Assembly (NCBI GenBank): GCA_963764305.1
Contig: CAVXSD010000010.1
Coordinates: 124,001-188,000 of the forward strand
Reading direction: 5' to 3'
Length of the DNA: 64,000 nucleotides
DNA from: Bog-473 sp963764305
Lineage (GTDB): Bacteria; Actinomycetota; Acidimicrobiia; Acidimicrobiales; RAAP-2
The notes beneath the pieces were generated by a model. The model was not told the DNA's origin and made no database searches. It saw only the letters and a program-made list of their open reading frames with translations. Positions 43,761 through 55,071 of the stretch are shown one piece after another (within the stretch, counting starts at the first letter, position 1; each line of letters starts with the position of its first letter). The translations under genes and the position numbers were made by a program.

Positions 43761-44333
43761 CTACCGGGTCTCCTGTCGGAACGGAAAGCCGAACGCTGTC
43801 AGGAACGCCCGTCCTTCCTCGTTGGTGCGTGCGGTCGTGACGATTGTGATGTCCATGCCGCGGGTCGTGTCGATCTTGTCGTAGTCGATCTCGGGGAAGA
43901 TCAGCTGCTCGGTCACCCCGAACGTGTAGTTGCCGTGGCCGTCGAACGAACGGGGGGAGAGCCCCCGGAAGTCGCGGATGCGGGGGATGGCCAGGCTGAG
44001 CAGGCGGTCGAAGAACTCCCAGGCCCGGTCGCCCCGCAGGGTCGCCTTGACCCCGATGGCCTGTCCTTCGCGCAGCTTGAAGCCGGCGATGGAGTGCTTG
44101 GCCCTGGTCACGATCGGCTTCTGGCCCGTGATGGTCTCGAGGTCGCGTTGTGCCCCCTCAATGAGCGAGGCCTGCTGGGTGGCGCGGCCGACGCCCATGT
44201 TGAGCACGATCTTCTCCAGCCGGGGGACCTCCATGACGTTGCCCAGGGCCAGCCTCTCTTTCAGACTGTCCCGGATCTCGGTCAGATACCGCTCCTTCAG
44301 CCGGGGACGCACCGGCGCGCTGGTCGTGCTCAC
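43761..44333 (-). CDS. rplE: Ribosomal protein L5
   Basis: 190 residues from GTG 44333, overlapping the rplX stop (GTGA). LKERYLTEIRDSLKERLALG, LEKIVLNMGVGRATQQASLI and FPEIDYDKIDTTRGMDITIV are the conserved segments. L5 binds 5S rRNA and contacts P-site tRNA. Confidence 0.96.
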   Translation of the reverse strand: MSTTSAPVRPRLKERYLTEIRDSLKERLALGNVMEVPRLEKIVLNMGVGRATQQASLIEGAQRDLETITGQKPIVTRAKHSIAGFKLREGQAIGVKATLRGDRAWEFFDRLLSLAIPRIRDFRGLSPRSFDGHGNYTFGVTEQLIFPEIDYDKIDTTRGMDITIVTTARTNEEGRAFLTAFGFPFRQETR

Positions 44334-44638
44334 AGCTCCGACCCGCACTTCTTGCAGAAGCGGACCTTCTCGCCGTTGTCCTCGAACCGGTAGCCGGCGC
44401 GGGTGGGCTTGTTGCAGCTCTTGCAGATCAACGCCACGGTCGAGACGTGCACCGGCATGAACTTGTCGATGACGCCACCCTGCTGGGTGGCGCGCGTCGG
44501 CTTGGCGTGACGCTTGGCCACGTTGACGCCTTCGAGGATGACACGCTCGCGGCCGGGAATGGCCCGCACCACCTCGGCCTTCTTGCCCTTGTCCTTGCCG
44601 GACAGGACGATCACCTGATCTCCCTTGTGGATCCGCAT
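44330..44638 (-). CDS. rplX: Ribosomal protein L24
   Basis: 102 residues. The KOW motif is HKGDQVIVLSGKDKGKKAEV. The C-terminal half has two CxxC pairs (LICKSCNKPTRAGY and VRFCKKCGSEL), a zinc-ribbon form found in many but not all bacteria. It initiates 50S assembly. One base separates it from rplN. Confidence 0.96.
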   Translation of the reverse strand: MRIHKGDQVIVLSGKDKGKKAEVVRAIPGRERVILEGVNVAKRHAKPTRATQQGGVIDKFMPVHVSTVALICKSCNKPTRAGYRFEDNGEKVRFCKKCGSEL

Positions 44639-44639
44639 G

Positions 44640-45008
44640 TCAGAGCACCTCCGGAGCGAGCGACACGATGCGCATGAAGCGCTTGTCGCGCAGCTCGCGG
44701 CCGACGGGCCCGAAGATGCGGGTCCCGCGCGGCTGTTGCTGGTCGTTGATGAGAACGGCGGCGTTCTCGTCGAAGCGGATGTAGCTGCCGTCGGGACGCC
44801 GCTTCTCCTTCTTCGTCCGCACGACGACGCACTTGACGACGTCGCCCTTCTTGACGGCGGCACCGGGGATGGCGTCTTTGACCGTGGCCACGAACACGTC
44901 ACCGATGCTGGCGTAGCGCCGGCGCGACCCTCCGAGCACGCGGATGCAGAGCACCTCGCGCGCACCGGAGTTGTCGGCCACCCGGAGCCGCGACTCCTGC
45001 TGGATCAT
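44640..45008 (-). CDS. rplN: Ribosomal protein L14
   Basis: 122 residues of very conserved sequence: MIQQESRLRVADNSGAREVL and RIFGPVGRELRDKRFMRIVS. It forms part of the inter-subunit bridge near the factor site. The start overlaps the rpsQ stop by four bases (ATGA). Confidence 0.97.
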   Translation of the reverse strand: MIQQESRLRVADNSGAREVLCIRVLGGSRRRYASIGDVFVATVKDAIPGAAVKKGDVVKCVVVRTKKEKRRPDGSYIRFDENAAVLINDQQQPRGTRIFGPVGRELRDKRFMRIVSLAPEVL

Positions 45009-45445
45009 CGGGCCCGCTCCAGCACTTCGGTCAGCCGCCAGCGCTTGAGCTTGGAGAGCGGCCGGGTCTCCTGGACCCGGACCCGATCCCCCACCTTGGC
45101 GCTGTCCTCGGCGTCGTGCACGTAGAGCTTCTTCGTGCGCTGCACCGTCTTGCCGTATTTGGGGTGGCGCACCCGCTCGACCACGGCCACCACCACGGTG
45201 GCCGACATTGCGTCGGACACCACGATGCCCTCGCGCACCTTGCGCCTGTTGGGACGCGTGTCGTCCTCCTCCGGCTCACTGACCGCAGCGGCGGTGGCAG
45301 CCGCGGTGGCGGTGGCCGGGGTTTCCGAAGCGGGCAGCTCGACCGCAGCCTCGGCTTCGACCGCCTCGAGGGCCTTCGCCGCGTCCTCGGCGGCTGCCAC
45401 GGCCGCCGCCGTGGCCTCTTCGTTCTCTGGGGTCTCGTCGGCCAT
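45005..45445 (-). CDS. rpsQ: Ribosomal protein S17 with acidic N-terminal extension
   Basis: 146 residues, against about 85 for a plain S17. The OB-fold core begins near residue 66 (RRKVREGIVVSDAMSATVVV) and ends RPLSKLKRWRLTEVLERAR. The first 65 residues are almost only Ala, Glu, Asp, Thr and Pro. Mycobacterial S17 also has an N-terminal extension, but a basic one, so the acidic character stands out. It overlaps rpmC by one base. Confidence 0.95.
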   Translation of the reverse strand: MADETPENEEATAAAVAAAEDAAKALEAVEAEAAVELPASETPATATAAATAAAVSEPEEDDTRPNRRKVREGIVVSDAMSATVVVAVVERVRHPKYGKTVQRTKKLYVHDAEDSAKVGDRVRVQETRPLSKLKRWRLTEVLERAR

Positions 45446-45843
45446 CAGGCCTCATCCTCTTCGTCTTCGTCGTCGACTTCGTGGTCGTCCAGTTGATCGT
45501 GGTCGTGCACTTCGTCCGCCGCCGTCTCTGCCTCTGCGGCGGCGACCCGCGCGGCCGCCTTCTCCTCGCGCTCGGCGTCCTCTGCCGCGAGCTTGGCCCG
45601 GGCCGCCTCGTGCTCGGCCACCGTCGGCGCCACGTAGGCGCCCTCGGCCTCGAGGATCTCCCGCCCCCGCAGCACGGTCAGCATCCGCGCCACCTCACGG
45701 CGGACCTGGCCGATGCGCGCCGGGTTGTCGAGTTGGCCGGTGGCCAGCTGGAAGCGCAGGTTGAACAGCTCGCGCCGCGACTCGCCGAGGCGGCTCGACA
45801 GCTCGTCGCCGTCCAACATGGAGAGATCATGGGCCGTCGGCAT
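45445..45843 (-). CDS. rpmC: Ribosomal protein L29 with acidic C-terminal extension
   Basis: 132 residues, about twice the usual length. The two-helix L29 core is residues 1-66 (LGESRRELFNLRFQLATGQL, RIGQVRREVARMLTVLRGRE). From about 70 on it is Ala-, Glu- and Asp-rich with a predicted helix and an acidic end that alternates with His (EVHDHDQLDDHEVDDEDEED). L29 lies at the nascent-chain exit, so the tail could reach the exit area. It overlaps rplP and rpsQ by one base each. Confidence 0.94.
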   Translation of the reverse strand: MPTAHDLSMLDGDELSSRLGESRRELFNLRFQLATGQLDNPARIGQVRREVARMLTVLRGREILEAEGAYVAPTVAEHEAARAKLAAEDAEREEKAAARVAAAEAETAADEVHDHDQLDDHEVDDEDEEDEA

Positions 45844-46280
45844 CAGATAGCCACCTCGGCGTGGCCGTGGGTGCCGGGACGCACGACGAACCGGGCCTTG
45901 AACGGCAGCTTCTGGATGGCCCGCTCCATGGCGGCGCGCGCCAGCTCCTCGTCGACGCCGGCCAGCTCGAAGAGCACCCGGCCCGGGTGCACGACGGCGA
46001 CCCACAGCTCGGGGTTGCCCTTGCCGGAGCCCATGCGTGTCTCGGCCGGCTTCTGGGTGACGGGCTTGTCCGGGAAGACCCGGATCCAGACCTTGCCGCC
46101 ACGCTTCACGTGGCGGGTCATGGCGATTCGGGCGGCCTCGATCTGGCGCGCCGTGAGCCAGCCCGGCTCCATCGCCTGGATCCCGAAGTCGCCGAACGCC
46201 ACGGACGTACCGCCCTTGGCCTGACCCGAGAGCCGGCCCCGCTGCGTCTTGCGGTGCTTGACCTTCTTGGGCATCAACAT
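45843..46280 (-). CDS. rplP: Ribosomal protein L16
   Basis: 145 residues starting MLMPKKVKHRKTQRGRLSGQ. GDFGIQAMEPGWLTARQIEA and VVHPGRVLFELAGVDEELAR are typical. It binds near the A-site tRNA elbow. It lies one base after rpsC. Confidence 0.97.
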   Translation of the reverse strand: MLMPKKVKHRKTQRGRLSGQAKGGTSVAFGDFGIQAMEPGWLTARQIEAARIAMTRHVKRGGKVWIRVFPDKPVTQKPAETRMGSGKGNPELWVAVVHPGRVLFELAGVDEELARAAMERAIQKLPFKARFVVRPGTHGHAEVAI

Positions 46281-46281
46281 G

Positions 46282-47364
46282 TCAGTCCGACTCCTTGCGG
46301 AAGTGTGGCGCCTCGTGGTGCTGGTGGCGGTTCTGGCGCTCCATCTCCTCGTCCTGGGTCAGCTGGCGCTCCAGGTCGTCGGGCTCGGTCGGCGCCGGCA
46401 ACAGGTCGGCCGGCGGCGCCTCGGCCTCCTCCTCGGCCTCCTCTCCGGTCACCGTCTCGGCCTCCGCCACGGTGCTGCCCGTAGCTGCGCCGTCCGCGAC
46501 CGCAGTGCCCTCGGTGGCCTCGGGGGTCTCGGGGGCCTCGACCACCAGCTCCTCGACGGTCTCGTCCTCGACGGTCTCGTCCTCGACGGCGCCGTCTTCG
46601 TCGGCGGCGAAGTCCTCGGCGCGGCGGCGTCCACCGCCGGCCGTGATGAGCCGCCGCGGTCCGCCCTGGCCCGACGTCTCGCCCACGGCCATGGCAGCCT
46701 CGCGGGTGATCTTGTCCTCGATCGAGACCTTGTAGGGGAGGATGTCGCCCTTGTAGATCCACACCTTCACGCCGACCCGGCCCGACGTCGTGCGCGCCTC
46801 GCGGAAGCCGTAATCGATGTCGGCCCGCAACGTGTGCAGCGGCACCCGGCCCTCGCGGTACTGCTCCTTGCGGGACATCTCCGAGCCGCCGAGGCGGCCC
46901 GAGCACTGCACCTTGATGCCCTGCGCGCCGGCCTTCTGCACCGTCTGGATGGCGCGCTTCATGGCCCGCCGGAAGGCGACCCGGCGGACGAGCTGGTCGC
47001 AGATGCCCTGGGCGATCAGCGCGGCGTCGAGCTCGGGCTGCTTGATCTCCTGGATGTTCAACTGGATCCGGTTCTGGAGCCCCGTGATCTCCTCGAGGTG
47101 CTTCTTGAGGCGGTCCGCCTCCGCGCCACGGCGGCCGATGACGATGCCCGGCCGGGCCGTGTGGATGTCGACGCGCAGGCGGTCGCGCGTACGCTCCACC
47201 TCAATGCGGCTGACCGCCGCGGCCTCGAGCTGGTTCATCAGGTAGTCGCGGATCTTCCAGTCCTCGACCACGAACTCGCGGTAATGGCGCTCCTCGAACC
47301 ACCGGGACTTCCAGTCCGTCGTGATCCCGAGCCGGAAGCCGTAAGGGTTGACCTTTTGGCCCAT
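46282..47364 (-). CDS. rpsC: Ribosomal protein S3 with long acidic C-terminal extension
   Basis: 360 residues, against about 230 for E. coli S3. The KH domain has IHTARPGIVIGRRGAEADRL and the C-terminal domain ends near residue 220 (ILPYKVSIEDKITREAAMAV). Residues 220-360 are low-complexity, rich in Glu, Ala, Thr and Val (such as DETVEDETVEELVVEAPETP), then an odd end rich in Gln and His (RQNRHQHHEAPHF). Actinobacterial S3 proteins often have some tail; this one is unusually long. Its ATG follows the rplV stop with no gap. Confidence 0.95.
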   Translation of the reverse strand: MGQKVNPYGFRLGITTDWKSRWFEERHYREFVVEDWKIRDYLMNQLEAAAVSRIEVERTRDRLRVDIHTARPGIVIGRRGAEADRLKKHLEEITGLQNRIQLNIQEIKQPELDAALIAQGICDQLVRRVAFRRAMKRAIQTVQKAGAQGIKVQCSGRLGGSEMSRKEQYREGRVPLHTLRADIDYGFREARTTSGRVGVKVWIYKGDILPYKVSIEDKITREAAMAVGETSGQGGPRRLITAGGGRRRAEDFAADEDGAVEDETVEDETVEELVVEAPETPEATEGTAVADGAATGSTVAEAETVTGEEAEEEAEAPPADLLPAPTEPDDLERQLTQDEEMERQNRHQHHEAPHFRKESD

Positions 47365-48084
47365 CTACTCGTCCTCGCTCTTCTCGTCCGCGTCGGCAGC
47401 GGCCGACACTTCGTCGGCCGTCGAATCCTCGACGACGTCTTGGTCCTCGTCCTCGTCCACGCCACCGTCGACCGTGTCCGCCTCGGTCACCTCGGGCTCC
47501 ACATCGGCCACCGCCGCCTCGGCCAGCGCCTGGTCGGTGATGTCCTCGTCCGCATCCTCCGCTTCGGCCGCGGCGGCCTTCTCCGCCTCGGCCGTGGCCT
47601 GGGCGGCGCGGCGTCGTGAGAGGCGACCGGACAGGTCGGCCCGACGCCGCGAGGCGTCGACCCGGCGGGAACGGTTGGCGCTGACGGCCTCCATGCGGCG
47701 GCGGCGCAGCTCGAGCTTCTCGGCCGGCAGCCGGCTCACGATGATGGTGATGTGACAGGTCCGCTTGCGGATCCGGGTGGCCCGTCCCCGGGCCCGGGGG
47801 CGCCAGCGCTTCATGGTCGCGCCCTCGTCGGCGTAGCAGGCCGAGACGTAGAGCTCCTCGGGGTTCTGCTGGTCGTTGTGGGCGGCGTTGGCCACGGCCG
47901 AGGCCAGGACCTTGCCGATGACCTCGGCCGCCTCGCGCTCGGTGCCCGTCAGGATCTCGGCCGCCCGCTGGACGTCCTCGCCGCGGATCAGGTCGAGCAC
48001 CTGGCGCGCCTTTGAGGCCGACATGCCGGAGTGGCGGTGGACCGCCCGCGTGCCGGGACGCTCGTTCGTCTTGGTGGCCGTCAT
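47365..48084 (-). CDS. rplV: Ribosomal protein L22 with acidic C-terminal extension
   Basis: 239 residues, about twice a plain L22. The fold is residues 1-123: AVHRHSGMSASKARQVLDLI, the tunnel loop RWRPRARGRATRIRKRTCHI and ITIIVSRLPAEKLELRRRR. After a basic Arg/Ser stretch, residues from about 160 are very acidic (DGGVDEDEDQDVVEDSTADE). ATG 48084 overlaps the rpsS stop by four bases (ATGA). Confidence 0.95.
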   Translation of the reverse strand: MTATKTNERPGTRAVHRHSGMSASKARQVLDLIRGEDVQRAAEILTGTEREAAEVIGKVLASAVANAAHNDQQNPEELYVSACYADEGATMKRWRPRARGRATRIRKRTCHITIIVSRLPAEKLELRRRRMEAVSANRSRRVDASRRRADLSGRLSRRRAAQATAEAEKAAAAEAEDADEDITDQALAEAAVADVEPEVTEADTVDGGVDEDEDQDVVEDSTADEVSAAADADEKSEDE

Positions 48085-48359
48085 CGCCGGGCTCCCCGCT
48101 CCTGGCCGGCGTGGTAGCGGAACGTGCGCGTCGGCGCGAACTCGCCCAGTTTGTGGCCGACCATGGACTCGGTCACGTAGACCGGCACGTGGCGGCGGCC
48201 GTCGTGCACGGCGATGGTGTGCCCGACCATGTCCGGGATGATGGTGGAGCGGCGGGACCACGTCTTGATGACCTTCTTGTCACCACTCGAGTTCAGGACG
48301 TCGACCTTCTTGAGCAGATGGTCATCGACGAAGGGTCCCTTCTTCAGGCTACGCGGCAT
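48081..48359 (-). CDS. rpsS: Ribosomal protein S19
   Basis: 92 residues: MPRSLKKGPFVDDHLLKKVD, TWSRRSTIIPDMVGHTIAVH and YVTESMVGHKLGEFAPTRTF. It sits in the 30S head by S13. It follows rplB after 18 bases and overlaps rplV. Confidence 0.97.
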   Translation of the reverse strand: MPRSLKKGPFVDDHLLKKVDVLNSSGDKKVIKTWSRRSTIIPDMVGHTIAVHDGRRHVPVYVTESMVGHKLGEFAPTRTFRYHAGQERGARR

Positions 48360-48377
48360 GTTTCCTCTATCCCTCGT

Positions 48378-49214
48378 CTACCGCCACGCGCCACGGGTCC
48401 GGCGCCGGCGCACGATCATCGAATTGGACTTCTTGTTGCGGGACCGGGTGCGGCCCTCGGGCTTGCCCCACGGGGAGACCGGGTGCCGGCCACCGGAGGA
48501 CTTGCCCTCGCCACCGCCGAGCGGGTGGTCGACGGGGTTCATGGCGACGCCGCGCGTCTGCGGCCGCTTGCCCTTCCAGCGGTTGCGGCCGGCCTTGCCC
48601 ACCTTGATCAGTTCGGCCTCGGAGTTGCCCACCACGCCGAGGGTGCCCCGGCAGTCGATGGAGACCCGGCGCATCTCCGTGGAGGGGAGCCGCAGGGTCG
48701 CGAAAGCGCCTTCCTTGGCCACCAGCTGGACGCTCATGCCGGCGCCGCGGGCCATCTTGCCGCCACCGCCGGGCCGCAGCTCGACGTTGTGGATGGTGGA
48801 GCCGACCGGGATGTAGCGCAGGGGCAGGGCGTTGCCGGGACGGATGTCCGCGCCCTGGCCGCTCTGGAGCTTGTCGCCGACCTTCACACCGGCCGGGGCC
48901 AGGATGTAGCGCTTCTCGCCGTCCGCGTAGTGCAGGAGGGCGATGCGGGCGTTGCGATTGGGGTCGTACTCGATGGCCGCCACCTTCGCCGGGATCCCGT
49001 CCTTGTTCCGGCGGAAGTCGACGATCCGGTACTGCTGCTTGTGCCCGCCGCCGCGGTGGCGCGCCGTCTTGCGACCGTGGTTGTTGCGTCCGCCGCTTTG
49101 CGGGTTGGGCGCGAGCAGCGACTTCTCGGGACGGTCGCGGGTGATCTCGGAGAAGTCCGAGACGGTCTGGAACCGCCGTCCTGGGCTGGTGGGCTTACGT
49201 GAGCGAAGTGGCAT
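48378..49214 (-). CDS. rplB: Ribosomal protein L2
   Basis: 278 residues. Conserved GGGHKQQYRIVDFRRNKDGI, the YILAPAGVKVGDKLQSG segment and the catalytic-centre loop with the conserved His, RGVAMNPVDHPLGGGEGKSS. It is required for subunit joining and peptidyl transfer. It lies 12 bases after rplW. Confidence 0.98.
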   Translation of the reverse strand: MPLRSRKPTSPGRRFQTVSDFSEITRDRPEKSLLAPNPQSGGRNNHGRKTARHRGGGHKQQYRIVDFRRNKDGIPAKVAAIEYDPNRNARIALLHYADGEKRYILAPAGVKVGDKLQSGQGADIRPGNALPLRYIPVGSTIHNVELRPGGGGKMARGAGMSVQLVAKEGAFATLRLPSTEMRRVSIDCRGTLGVVGNSEAELIKVGKAGRNRWKGKRPQTRGVAMNPVDHPLGGGEGKSSGGRHPVSPWGKPEGRTRSRNKKSNSMIVRRRRTRGAWR

Positions 49215-49226
49215 GGCGAGTCCTGA

Positions 49227-49509
49227 TCAGCTTGCGAAGAGGTCGATGGAGTCGTCGGGATGGAGCGTCACGATGGCGCGTTTGGTATCGGGCCGCTTGC
49301 CCTTCACGTTGGTGCGCCGGTTGCGCGTCGCCTTCCCCTTGCGGTTGAGCGTGTTGACCTTGGTCACCCGCACGCTGAAGGCCTGCTCGACGGCGTGGCG
49401 GACCTCGATCTTGGTGGCCCGGGGGTCGATGATGAAGACGTACACGCTCTTGTCCATGAGCGAATAGCTCTTCTCGGAGACCACCGGGCGGATCAGCACG
49501 GACATGGCG

Positions 49510-49517
<8 letters not shown>
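49227..49517 (-). CDS. rplW: Ribosomal protein L23
   Basis: 96 residues. ATG 49517 overlaps the rplD stop by eight bases and has GAGGAGG nine bases upstream; ATG 49505 (MSVLIRP) is an alternative. LIRPVVSEKSYSLMDKSVYV and KKR-type loop GKATRNRRTNVKGKRPDTKR are typical. L23 docks trigger factor and SRP at the tunnel exit. Confidence 0.95.
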
Positions 49518-50330
<813 letters not shown>

Positions 50331-50334
<4 letters not shown>

Positions 50335-50993
50335 CGCGACCCCCCGCCGGCCTTGGTCGGGGCCTTGACCGAGTTGCGCAGCACGACCACGCTGCCTCGG
50401 GCCCCCGGCACGGCGCCCTTGACCAGCACCAGCTCGCGTTCGGCGTCGGCCGACACCACCTCGAGGTTCAGGGCGGTCACCTGCGTGCCGCCCATCTGGC
50501 CCGCCATGCGGGTGCCCTTGAAGACGCGCGACGGGGTGGCGCAGGCGCCGATGGCCCCCGGCACACGGTGGCTGCGGTGGTTTCCGTGCGACGCGCCCTG
50601 CCCCTTGAAGTTGTGCCGCTTCATGCCGCCGACGAATCCCTTGCCCTTGCTCACGGCGATGGCGTCCACCCGCTCGCCCGCGGCCCACAGGTCGGCGGCC
50701 AGCTCCTGGCCGACCGTGTAGTCGGCCACGTCGTCGAGCCGCAGCTCCACCAGGGCCCGGCCGGGGTTGACCCCGGCCTTGGCGTAGTGCCCGGCCTGCG
50801 GCTTCGTCAGGGTCGAGTTGCGCCGGAAGCCCCAGGTCACCTGCAGGGCGGCGTAGCCGTCGGTTTCGGGCGTCTTGACCTGGACCACGCGCACGGGCGC
50901 GACCTTCAGCACCGTCACCGGAATGGCGCGGTTCTGGTCGTCCCAGACCTGGGTCATGCCGACTTTCTCGCCGACGATCGCCTTGCTTGCCAC
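50331..50993 (-). CDS. rplC: Ribosomal protein L3
   Basis: 220 residues from GTG 50993, with GGGAGAAAG about ten bases before it. The opening is IVGEKVGMTQVWDDQNRAIP; the long loop near the peptidyl centre is HNFKGQGASHGNHRSHRVPG and KGTRMAGQMGGTQVTALNLE follows. The start is preceded by an unusual 289-base spacer after rpsJ. Confidence 0.97.
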
Positions 50994-51282
50994 GTGTCCG
51001 TTCTTTCTCCCTGCGCCGTCTCGATTTCCCGGTGCGCATGCCAACGCTCCGCCCGGGAGACCCGAGCGGAGCGCTCGATTGGTTCGGCGTGAGGTCCCGG
51101 CTCGGGCCGGCGATCACGCACGTCTGTTGTGGTCGGCAGCACTGCAGTGCCGCTCTTTTTGCCTCTGAACTGCCCGTGAACTGCCCGGAACTGCCCGATC
51201 GGGCGGCTCGCGAGGTTACACCATGGGCCCGCCCCCTTGCCAGGCGTCCGGCGGGGCGGCGGGGTGGTCGGCCGTCAGGCCG
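50994..51282. other. rpsJ-rplC spacer with a strong hairpin and direct repeats
   Basis: 289 bases without a gene, where most S10 operons have a few tens. On the minus strand a TAACCT with TGGCAA 18 bases before it (about 51210-51240) could be a promoter. Three copies of GAACTGCCCG (plus strand) lie at 51167, 51178 and 51188. GCACTGCAGTGC at 51139-51150 is a perfect palindrome. A stable hairpin at 51045-51073 has an eight-base stem, one mismatch and four more pairs, and lies about 52 bases before the rplC start. Confidence 0.6.
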
Positions 51283-51609
51283 TCAGGCCGTCTGGATCTT
51301 GATCTCGATGTCCACGCCGGCCGGCAGGTCGAGCCGCTGGAGCGAGTCGACCGTCTTGGGAGTGTGCTCGACGATGTCGACCAGGCGCTTGTGGACCCGC
51401 ATCTCGAAGTGCTCGCGGGAGTCCTTGTACTTGTGGGGCGACCGGATCACCGTGTAGCGGTGCTTGTCGGTCGGCAGCGGGACCGGGCCGAGCACCTTGG
51501 CCTGGGTCCGGAGCACCGTCTGCACGATCTTCTCCGTCGACTGGTCGAGGATCTCGTGGTCGTAGGCCTTCAGCCTGATGCGGATCTTCTGCTTCGGGCC
51601 GTCGGCCAT
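51283..51609 (-). CDS. rpsJ: Ribosomal protein S10 (NusE)
   Basis: 108 residues from ATG 51609. KIRIRLKAYDHEILDQSTEK and LPTDKHRYTVIRSPHKYKDS are invariant family segments. It works in the 30S head and in NusB-dependent antitermination. It lies 37 bases after tuf and before the long spacer. Confidence 0.97.
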   Translation of the reverse strand: MADGPKQKIRIRLKAYDHEILDQSTEKIVQTVLRTQAKVLGPVPLPTDKHRYTVIRSPHKYKDSREHFEMRVHKRLVDIVEHTPKTVDSLQRLDLPAGVDIEIKIQTA

Positions 51610-51646
51610 GGTCGGGGTGCCTGCTCTCGTTCGGTTCGGGCCGGGA

Positions 51647-52834
<1,188 letters not shown>

Positions 52835-52942
52835 CGCCTGACTACTCCCTGCTCCTTGTCATGGCCACGGTGGCCCTGACGCTGTGTGTCTCTTTCTGCG
52901 ATCTGTGAGATCTGTCCGGTCGGCTCCGGAGCGACTCGGGGG

Positions 52943-55041
52943 CTATTCCCCCTGCGCCCGGGCGATGATCTCCTTGGAAATCGACTCCGGAACCTGGTTG
53001 TACGAATGGAACTGCATCGTGTACGTGGCGCGACCCTGGGTGCGCGAACGCAGGTCAGTAGAGTAGCCGAACATATCGGCGAGCGGGACAAGCGCCTTGA
53101 TCACGTGGCTGGTCCCCTGCTGGTCCATGCCCTCCATCCTCCCCCGGCGGGAGGAGAGGTCACCAGTGACCGCGCCGAGGAAGTCGTCGGGCACCGTCAC
53201 GGTCACCTCCATGACGGGCTCGAGCAGCACCGGGCTGGCCGCCCGGATCGCCTTCTTGACCGCCATCGACCCGGCGATCTTGAAGGCCATCTCCGAGGAG
53301 TCCACGTCGTGGTACGACCCGTAGGTGAGGGTCACCCGCACGTCGACGGTCGGGTAGCCGGCCAGGATGCCCGAGGTGAGAGCCTCCTGGATGCCGGCGT
53401 CGACCGAGGGGATGTACTCCTTGGGGATCACGCCGCCGCTGATCTTGTCGATGAACTCGTAGCCGCCCCCCGGGCCGGTCGGCTCCAGGGTGATGACGAC
53501 GTGGCCGTACTGGCCGCGGCCACCCGTCTGGCGCACGTACTTCTCCTCGATCTTCTCGACCGGCTTGCGGATCGTCTCGCGGTAGGCCACCTGGGGCTTG
53601 CCCACGTTGGCGTCGACGCTGAACTCGCGCAGCATCCGGTCGACCAGCACCTCGAGGTGCAGCTCGCCCATGCCCGAGATCACGGTCTGGCCCGTCTCCT
53701 CGTCGGAGCGCACCCGGAAGGTCGGGTCCTCCTCGCTCAGCGAGTAGAGGGCCCGTGAGAGCTTGTCCTGGTCGGCCTTGGTCTTGGGCTCCACGGCCAC
53801 GTGGATCACGGGCTCGGGGAACTCGAGGGCCTCGAGCACGATCGGGCGGCCCGGGTCGCTCAGGGTGTCGCCCGTCGTGGTGTTCTTCAGTCCGACGACG
53901 GCCATGATGTCGCCGGCGAAGATGGCGTCCTTGTCCTCACGGTGGTTGGCGTGCATCTGCAGGATGCGGCCGACCCGCTCCTTCTTGTCCTTGGTGGTGT
54001 TGGAGATGGACGCGCCCTTCTGCAGCGTGCCCGAGTACACCCGGATGTAGGTCAGCTTGCCGACGTAGGGGTCGGTCATGATCTTGAAGGCCAGGGCCGA
54101 GAAGGCGTCGGAGTCATCCGCCTTGCGCTCCTCGAGGTCCTCGATGTGGTTCGGCCGGTGGCCCTGGGTGGGCGGGAGGTCGAGCGGGCTGGGCAGGAAG
54201 TCGACGACGGCGTCGAGCATGGGCTGCACGCCCTTGTTCTTGAAGGCGGACCCGCACAGGACCGGCACGACGGCGGCGGCGAGCGTCGCCGTGCGCAGGG
54301 CGCGGCGAAGGTCGACGGCCGTGATGGGCTCCTCGACCAGGTACTTCTCCATGATGGTGTCGTCGAAGTTGGAGACGACGTCGATGAGCTGGTGGCGGGC
54401 GTCCTCGTCTCGGCCGCCATGGACTCGGGGACCTCGAGGGTCTCCCACTCCTCGCCCATGTCCGAGGACCACACGAGGGCCTTCTCCTCCAGCAGGTCGA
54501 TGACGCCCTTGAACTCGGACTCGGCGCCGATCGGGAGCTGGATCACCGCCGGCAGGGCGTCCAGGCGGTCGCGGATCATCTGCACCGTGCGCTCGAAGTC
54601 GGCGCCGATGCGATCCATCTTGTTGACGAAGCAGATGCGGGGCACGTCGTACTTGTTGGCCTGGCGCCACACCGTCTCGGTCTGGGGCTCCACGCCGGCC
54701 ACGGCGTCGAACACGGCCACCGCGCCGTCGAGGACGCGCAGGGACCGCTCCACCTCGACGGTGAAGTCCACGTGGCCGGGGGTGTCGATGATGTTGATCC
54801 AGTTGTCGCGCCAGCTGCAGGTGGTGGCGGCCGAGGTGATCGTGATGCCGCGCTCCTGCTCCTGGACCATCCAGTCCATGGTGGCGGCGCCCTCGTGGAC
54901 CTCACCGATCTTGTAGTTGCGCCCGGTGTAATAGAGGATGCGCTCGGTCGTGGTGGTCTTGCCCGCGTCGATGTGGGCCATGATCCCGATGTTGCGGGTC
55001 TTGGCGAGCGGGAAGTCGCGGGTGGGGAGAGCTTCAGCCAT
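52943..55041 (-). pseudogene. fusA: Elongation factor G, one frame break
   Basis: About 699 residues when joined. The G domain has MAHIDAGKTTTTERILYYTG, NIIDTPGHVDFTVEVERSLR and CFVNKMDRIGADFERTVQMI. The frame breaks near 54407 (PESMAAE) and resumes in the next frame as DARHQLIDVVSNFDDTIMEK through domains II-V to RAQGE. Restoring one G (GCCGAGGACGAGGACGCC) rejoins it as AEDEDARHQL. EF-G is essential and no second copy is in view, so this is almost surely a sequence error and the gene should be treated as intact. Confidence 0.95.
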
Positions 55042-55071
55042 GGTGCAGTGGTGTGGTGTCGGTGGGGTCCA

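Noticed and set aside
51134..51160. A plus-strand hairpin followed by TTTTT as a rho-independent terminator
   Set aside because: No plus-strand gene ends near it; it lies in the spacer of a minus-strand operon and was kept only as part of that spacer's description.
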